Source: Firmicutes bacterium UBA995
GTDB lineage: Bacteria; Bacillota; Sulfobacillia; UBA995
Assembly: GCA_002291985.1 (NCBI GenBank)
Contig: DBBB01000141.1
Location: 1-8,941 of the forward strand
Length of the DNA: 8,941 bases
Direction: 5' to 3'
How positions within the stretch are numbered: the first letter of the stretch is position 1; the number at the start of each line of letters is the position of its first letter. A program made the position numbers and the translations under genes. Under the pieces are notes generated by a model that was not told the origin of the DNA, did not search any database, and was given only the letters and a program-made list of their open reading frames with translations. Positions 5,870 through 8,941 of the stretch are shown in pieces.

Positions 5870-6333
5870 TAACGAGGGCATCCCTTGCTCAGAATCAGCT
5901 CAAAGTCCTCCCGCCCAATTCGAACAATGGGAAGACGAAGATGCAAGCCATAATTCCTCTTCTCTGTGACGAAATCCAATTGGAGTATCAGCGGTCCGAT
6001 ATGCACGGGGGGGTCTATTCTTCTCACGCTACGCAGGAGAACCCTATAGGGCATGAACGAGAGCCCCAGAGATTCGAGGACCTCGCGTTCATGAGCTCTC
6101 ACCTCATCAGATTCCCTTGCTACCTCTCCCCTGGCCACGAAGTATCTCCTTCGAGGTCCTGCCAGGTAAATCAGTATCGCGTCCCCCTCCGATAGCCTCT
6201 TGCGCAAAGGGGCCTGCGACGTAAACGCCCAGAAGTTCCGGCCCAGCAAGGCATCAGCTATTTCGTTAGCAGGCATTGAATTCCGTGGCGATATCGGCAC
6301 ATCGTTGGCCACAAAGAGAAAATGGTTCTTCAC
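5869..6333 (-). CDS. EVE-domain (PUA-like) protein, predicted modified-base reader
   Basis: This 154-residue single-domain protein has the layout of EVE/PUA-fold proteins: an opening strand HFLFVAN (4-10), NFWAF (33-37), the hallmark LSEGDAILIYLAG (47-59), where the chain returns after a helix, then YFVARGEVARES (64-75), and a C-terminal strand-turn block FVTEKRNYGLHLRL to GREDFELIL (121-148). EVE domains bind flipped-out modified bases in DNA and are often encoded beside restriction-modification and McrBC-like systems. Here it is the first gene of an operon with a fused methyltransferase-endonuclease, so it may sense the methylated target, regulate the operon or steer cleavage; the role is inferred. 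The start is GTG 6333, with ggagggg 7 nt upstream. The stop TAG (5869-5871) is 16 nt from the next gene. G+C is about 50%, like the partner gene and unlike the flanks. No catalytic residues or second domain are visible. Confidence 0.75.
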   Translation of the reverse strand: MKNHFLFVANDVPISPRNSMPANEIADALLGRNFWAFTSQAPLRKRLSEGDAILIYLAGPRRRYFVARGEVARESDEVRAHEREVLESLGLSFMPYRVLLRSVRRIDPPVHIGPLILQLDFVTEKRNYGLHLRLPIVRIGREDFELILSKGCPR

Positions 6334-6340
6334 TATGGCA

Positions 6341-6347
6341 CCCCTCC
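6341..6347 (-). promoter_or_regulatory. Ribosome site for the EVE gene
   Basis: ggagggg on the minus strand lies 7 nt before GTG 6333. There is no in-frame ATG nearby, so this site decides the start. Confidence 0.7.
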
Positions 6348-6397
6348 GTTCTGCACCCTCTGTCCTGCGAGCGTAGCCACAGCAGCCCTCACATATC

Positions 6398-6411
6398 CTG
6401 CAGTACTGCAG
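6398..6411. promoter_or_regulatory. Perfect 14-bp palindrome with two CTGCAG sites in the EVE/restriction-modification operon leader
   Basis: CTGCAG (6398-6403), TA, CTGCAG (6406-6411) form one perfect palindrome ending 65 nt upstream of the EVE start codon. CTGCAG is the recognition site of BsuBI and PstI, the family of the enzyme encoded by this operon. By eye the window has only two other CTGCAG sites (500-505, 1441-1446) and none inside the operon's coding sequence. Just downstream on the minus strand, gatatg could act as a poor -10 element, which would put the palindrome in the promoter spacer; no convincing -35 box is seen. Methylation, enzyme binding or a dimeric regulator here could control expression. 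The regulatory role is inferred. Confidence 0.5.
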
Positions 6412-6441
6412 CTGACTTCGCTACCCGACGCCAATTCCCTC

Positions 6442-6720
6442 TTAGGCAACCGGGGCTTGGGAGGTTTCTCCCGAGGAGGCTCCACTCACCATCAGTTCCC
6501 CTTCCTGCCGCTCATCCGCCTGCTCCTTCCGATGTCGCCGCAGGGTCTGGGCGGTGGACGCCGGCAGGGGAACCACCCTCCAGCCCCGGGCTGTTTTGGA
6601 CTCCTCGAAGTCCCCTGCCCGGGTCAGGGCCCGCTGGACGTATAGGCGACCAGCTTCCAGGTCAAAGTCAGCCCAGCGGAGTCCCAGGACTGCCGTCGCT
6701 CACACTCTCTGACCACCTTT
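6442..6720 (-). pseudogene. Remnant of a phage-type tyrosine integrase
   Basis: From 6699 down to a TAA at 6442-6444 the minus strand reads 85 codons. They begin ATAVLGLRWADFDLEAG and continue RLYVQRALTRAGDF, EESKTARGWRVVPLP and TLRRHRKEQADERQEGELM. This is the segment just after the first catalytic Arg in phage-type integrases (GLRWxDVDLE, a strand pair, the KTxxSxRxxPLP strand with its catalytic-Lys region, then ALRxHRxxQ). The full enzyme is usually about 370-400 residues. The N-terminal domains, the RRGE/Arg motif and the HxxRH and Tyr motifs are all missing. A TGA lies directly upstream in frame and the homology is lost after ELM. No start or ribosome site is seen. It belongs to a different integrase subfamily from the intact recombinase at 326-1180, so it marks a second, lost element. 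Confidence 0.65.
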
Positions 6721-7073
6721 TGCCACGTAGCCTGGCCATCCGAAGGATCCCGTGGTTGGTCTCCCGGCCACGCTCAGGCGACTGTTTCGCCTTCGACCTC
6801 TGCCAAAGCCTGCTTCACCGTTGCTTTGTCGATGAGCGCCTTTGCCCCACGACGGCTGGCCCGGAGAGTCCCCGTCGAAACGCTTACTGACCGGCTCCTG
6901 CCGAACTGCTGGCCCACAACCCGCCTAATGTGAGCGCCGCCTGCGGTGCGTTGTCCTGTTTCCAGACCGCGGTCTGACACCTGCCCCTCATTTCTTCCGC
7001 GGGAAGTCCGTCTCCTCTGATTGGCCTTCTGTCTGCTTATTGTGGTTGTGTTTGTGCCGGCAGCTCTGCCTGT

Positions 7074-7089
7074 CGGCGCCGCGGCGCCG
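7074..7089. repeat. 16-bp perfect GC palindrome
   Basis: cggcgccgcggcgccg is identical to its reverse complement and contains two GGCGCC sites around a central CGCG. It lies 191 nt before the helicase start. It may be a cruciform or hairpin element, an operator or a restriction/methylation target. In DNA this GC-rich, chance palindromes are not negligible. Confidence 0.45.
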
Positions 7090-7121
7090 GCGTGCTGCTG
7101 GCGCGCTGTTCGTGCAGGTGT

Positions 7122-7152
7122 CCGACCGCGGAGGGGGTTTTGTGGCGGTCGG
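7122..7152 (+). other. 8-bp-stem hairpin in the helicase leader
   Basis: ccgaccgc (7122-7129) pairs perfectly with gcggtcgg (7145-7152) across a 15-nt loop containing ggaggggg and tttt. The loop exposes an anti-SD-like purine run. No T tract follows, so it is not a terminator. It could be a leader RNA structure or a protein-binding site. Confidence 0.35.
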
Positions 7153-7265
7153 GCTTCCGGCAGGCTCTGCTCCTGTCTCCTGATACTTGTGCGGGGAGCG
7201 TGCCGCGGAGAGTTGGAGTTCTGGTCCGGGAACAAGGCCCCTAGGCCGGCCCGGTCCTGGTCGGC

Positions 7266-7272
7266 GGGAGGG
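7266..7272 (+). promoter_or_regulatory. Shine-Dalgarno site setting the helicase start at GTG 7280
   Basis: gggaggg lies 7 nt before GTG 7280. The frame extends upstream to 7187, but those 31 codons read as Gly/Pro/Arg-rich filler (SSGPGTRPLGRPGPGRREG) unlike helicase N-termini, so the shorter start is preferred. Confidence 0.7.
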
Positions 7273-7279
7273 AAACCGC

Positions 7280-8917
7280 GTGGATGAACATCTGCTCGAA
7301 CTGCGTCCGTACCAGGAAACGGCCCTCGAGGCCGTTCTGAATGCCGCGCGCCGGGGCATTCGCGCGCCGCTGGTTGTCATGCCGCCGGGCACGGGCAAGA
7401 CCGTGATTTTCGCCCATCTGCTCCGGCGAGTCGGCGGGCGCGGCCTGGTGCTGGTGCACCGGGACGAGCTGGTCTGGCAGGCCTGTGAGAAAATCAGTAT
7501 CGTATGGCCAGGAGCCGAGATCGGCGTCGTGAAGGCCAGGCAGAACGAACTCAGTCGGCAGGTCACTATCGCCTCGGTTCAGGCCGTCGCTCATGCGCAC
7601 CGCTTGGCCGACCTTGGCGCCGGCTTCTCGCTTGTCATCTCGGATGAAGCCCACCACGCGGTGGCTCCGCAGTGGCGGCGCGTGCTCGAAGGTGTTGGCG
7701 CCGGTGTTTCCGCGTTGCACGTTGGTTTCACCGCGACGCCCAACCGGGCGGACGGTGTGGGGCTCGGCGCCACTTTCGAGGAGATCGTGGCTTCCGCGAC
7801 CATCCCCGACATGATTCGTGGGGGGTTCCTCGTGCCCCCGCGGGGCAGGAAAGTGCTTACGCAGGTCAACATCGGAAACCTGCGTGAACGGTCCGGTGAC
7901 TTTGCCGACGGAGAGCTGGAGGCGGTGCTCAACACCGCCAACCGCAACGATCTGATCGTGCGTAGTTTCGGCGAACACGCCGGCGGGCGCAAGGCCCTTG
8001 TGTTCACCGCCGGTGTCCGCCACGCTTGGGATCTGGCCGGTCATTTCCAGCGCGGAGGCGTGTCGGCGGCCGCGCTTGATGGCTCGACGCCGGAAGCCAC
8101 CCGCCGGTCGTTGCTCCGCGACTTTCGCGACGGCCGGCTCGGGGTGGTGTGCAACTGCGCCGTGCTGACGGAGGGTTATAACGAGCCGTCGGTCAGCGCG
8201 GTTGTGCTGGCTCGCCCGACCAAGTCCCAGGGATTCTACATCCAAATGGTCGGGCGCGGGCTGCGCACTTATCCCGGCAAGAGCGACTGTCTGGTGCTCG
8301 ACGTGAGCGATCAAGCCGGCAAGCACCGTCTGGTGCAGCTCCCCGACCTGACGCGCGAGCACACCGAGGCGGCGGGTGGCGCGCGGTCCGGCCCGCAAGC
8401 GCAAAGCGGCCCCCTGGCGGACGCGCCCCCCGGCGGTCCGCTGGGCCAGGACCTCCAGGTGCAGGAGTTCGACCTGGAAACCCCCTTCAGGTGGGTTACG
8501 GCGGGTCCGCTCCACGCGCTCGCTCTGGTCGGCCTCAAAGATCAGTGGATGCTCCTCGTGCCGGCCCCATCCGGCGGCTACTGGGCGGCATACGTTGCCG
8601 GGCCGTCGGCGACTGCCCTCTCGGCGCGGCCGATGCCAGTGGAGTGGGCCCAGGGGGTGGCCGAATCCAGGGCGCACAAGCTTCTGGCGGGCCAGACAGG
8701 CGTTATCGAGCGTTCTGCCCGTTGGCTTGACCGGGAGCCGAGCGACGCTCAGCGGCGGTTCCTGAAAAACATCGGCGTTCGTGCCGATGGGCTGAGCCGG
8801 GGCGATGCCAGCGATCTGCTGGCGCGCCACTACTGGCACCAGCGGCTGGCGCGCGGCCAGGTGCCCTTTTTCCAGCCGCTCCCTCCCGCTTCCGCTGTCC
8901 AGCGGGCGCGCGGCTGA
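7280..8917 (+). CDS. Superfamily 2 DEAH-type DNA/RNA helicase (SSL2/UvrB-like fold)
   Basis: This 545-residue ATP-dependent helicase or translocase has the SF2 motifs in order: LRPYQETAL (8-16, Q-motif-like), PPGTGKT (35-41, Walker A), ISDEAHH (120-126, Walker B/DEAH), FTATP (150-154, motif III), ALDGSTPEATR (265-275), LTEGYNEPSV (296-305, motif V) and QMVGRGLR (322-329, motif VI with arginine finger). The two RecA-like domains end near residue 345. A Pro/Gly/Ala-rich linker (362-390) leads to a C-terminal domain (395-525), where LHALALVGLKDQWMLLVP and later QRRFLKNIGVRADGLSRGDA resemble the C-terminal part often seen in helicases of phages and integrative elements. No nuclease motif is visible. 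The gene is intact, GC-rich and on the + strand. Nothing follows in the last 24 nt. Its role is probably replication or transfer of the host element, or a defence-related translocase; the context does not decide. Confidence 0.88.
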   Translation: MDEHLLELRPYQETALEAVLNAARRGIRAPLVVMPPGTGKTVIFAHLLRRVGGRGLVLVHRDELVWQACEKISIVWPGAEIGVVKARQNELSRQVTIASVQAVAHAHRLADLGAGFSLVISDEAHHAVAPQWRRVLEGVGAGVSALHVGFTATPNRADGVGLGATFEEIVASATIPDMIRGGFLVPPRGRKVLTQVNIGNLRERSGDFADGELEAVLNTANRNDLIVRSFGEHAGGRKALVFTAGVRHAWDLAGHFQRGGVSAAALDGSTPEATRRSLLRDFRDGRLGVVCNCAVLTEGYNEPSVSAVVLARPTKSQGFYIQMVGRGLRTYPGKSDCLVLDVSDQAGKHRLVQLPDLTREHTEAAGGARSGPQAQSGPLADAPPGGPLGQDLQVQEFDLETPFRWVTAGPLHALALVGLKDQWMLLVPAPSGGYWAAYVAGPSATALSARPMPVEWAQGVAESRAHKLLAGQTGVIERSARWLDREPSDAQRRFLKNIGVRADGLSRGDASDLLARHYWHQRLARGQVPFFQPLPPASAVQRARG

Positions 8918-8941
8918 AGGCGTTCTTGGCCAGAAGAGGCG

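Larger units (their letters stand above)
3250..6420 (-). other. Low-GC inserted defence module: EVE protein plus fused restriction-modification enzyme
   Basis: Sampled 60-nt lines inside this span have about 50-52% G+C, against about 70-77% in sampled lines of the recombinase and helicase genes. The edges fall near the + strand gene remnants at 3141-3250 and the integrase remnant at 6442-6720. Both genes run opposite to their intact neighbours. This supports horizontal acquisition as one cassette. No clear terminal inverted repeats or target duplications were found by eye, so the mechanism of entry is unknown. Confidence 0.5.
6721..7279. other. Non-coding spacer of about 560 nt between the integrase remnant and the helicase
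   Basis: No reading frame here has both a ribosome site and protein-like sequence. The minus strand at about 6780-6870 reads RRGAKALIDKATVKQALAEV and stops at a TGA at 6777-6779. This could be the tail of a decayed gene but is not recognisable. The + strand from 7021 gives a hydrophobic stretch (LLIVVVFVPAALPV) that mimics a signal peptide but has no ribosome site and no charged N-terminus. The part nearest the helicase (7020-7279) is rich in palindromes and may form that gene's leader. No clear promoter was seen. Confidence 0.5.

Noticed and set aside
6276..6890. A 204-codon + strand frame over the EVE start and the integrase remnant
   Set aside because: Its product is Ser/Pro/Arg-rich without a fold signature, and it lies antisense to recognisable EVE and integrase sequence.
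7021..7287. Signal-peptide-like + strand frame starting MAFCLLIVVVFV
   Set aside because: It has no ribosome site and no positive N-terminus, and after about 25 residues it becomes Arg/Cys/Gly-rich filler overlapping the helicase leader.
7241..8839. A 532-codon minus-strand reading frame across the helicase gene
   Set aside because: It is antisense to a helicase with all SF2 motifs. Its translation is His/Arg/Gln-rich with no recognisable domain, typical of GC-rich shadow frames.
1..8941. CRISPR arrays, tRNA or rRNA genes
   Set aside because: The only regular repeats are the 21-bp in-frame coding heptads at 8-112, which have no spacers. No cloverleaf or rRNA-like sequence was recognised by eye.

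Overview
The window looks like an accessory, mobile-element-rich stretch of a high-GC bacterial chromosome. Strong Shine-Dalgarno sequences, frequent TTG/GTG starts and the gene families present suggest a high-GC Firmicute (Clostridia-like, perhaps thermophilic). That assignment is an inference and could be wrong. No tRNA, rRNA or CRISPR array was seen. The + strand backbone is very GC-rich (sampled lines about 70-77% G+C), whereas the central minus-strand module is near 50%, which points to separate acquisition.

Layout. Positions 2-217 hold the end of a gene for a heptad-repeat coiled-coil protein with a C-terminal membrane helix, closed by a strong UUCG-loop terminator (257-291). A complete XerC/D-like tyrosine recombinase (326-1180) is followed after 8 nt by a Dam-family DNA adenine methyltransferase (1189-2007). 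Next, a gene resembling DUF927 phage/ICE primase-helicases (2166-3002) appears to lack its ATPase core and to be frameshifted near its end (displaced C-terminus to 3139). A broken Cys-rich microprotein may follow (3141-3250).

The low-GC module (about 3250-6420, minus strand) is a two-gene operon. The first gene encodes an EVE-type (PUA-like, modified-base-reader) protein (5869-6333). Sixteen nt later comes one 842-residue protein in which an NPPY adenine methyltransferase of the M.BsuBI/M.PstI type is fused to a BsuBI/PstI-type restriction endonuclease (3324-5852). The operon leader carries CTGCAG-TA-CTGCAG (6398-6411), a perfect 14-bp palindrome containing two copies of the site that BsuBI/PstI enzymes recognise. 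These are the only two such sites in the module and two of four in the window, so they are a good candidate for a self-regulatory site. This single-chain restriction-modification enzyme, its modified-base reader and the target-site pair in the leader are the most interesting find.

Beyond it lie a minus-strand remnant of a second, phage-type integrase (6442-6720), about 560 nt of non-coding DNA with a 16-bp GC palindrome and an 8-bp-stem hairpin, and an intact SF2 DEAH-type helicase (7280-8917, + strand). Taken together, the recombinase, Dam enzyme, primase-like remnant, helicase and integrase remnant suggest a decaying integrative element or prophage. The EVE/restriction-modification cassette seems to have inserted into, or replaced, part of it.
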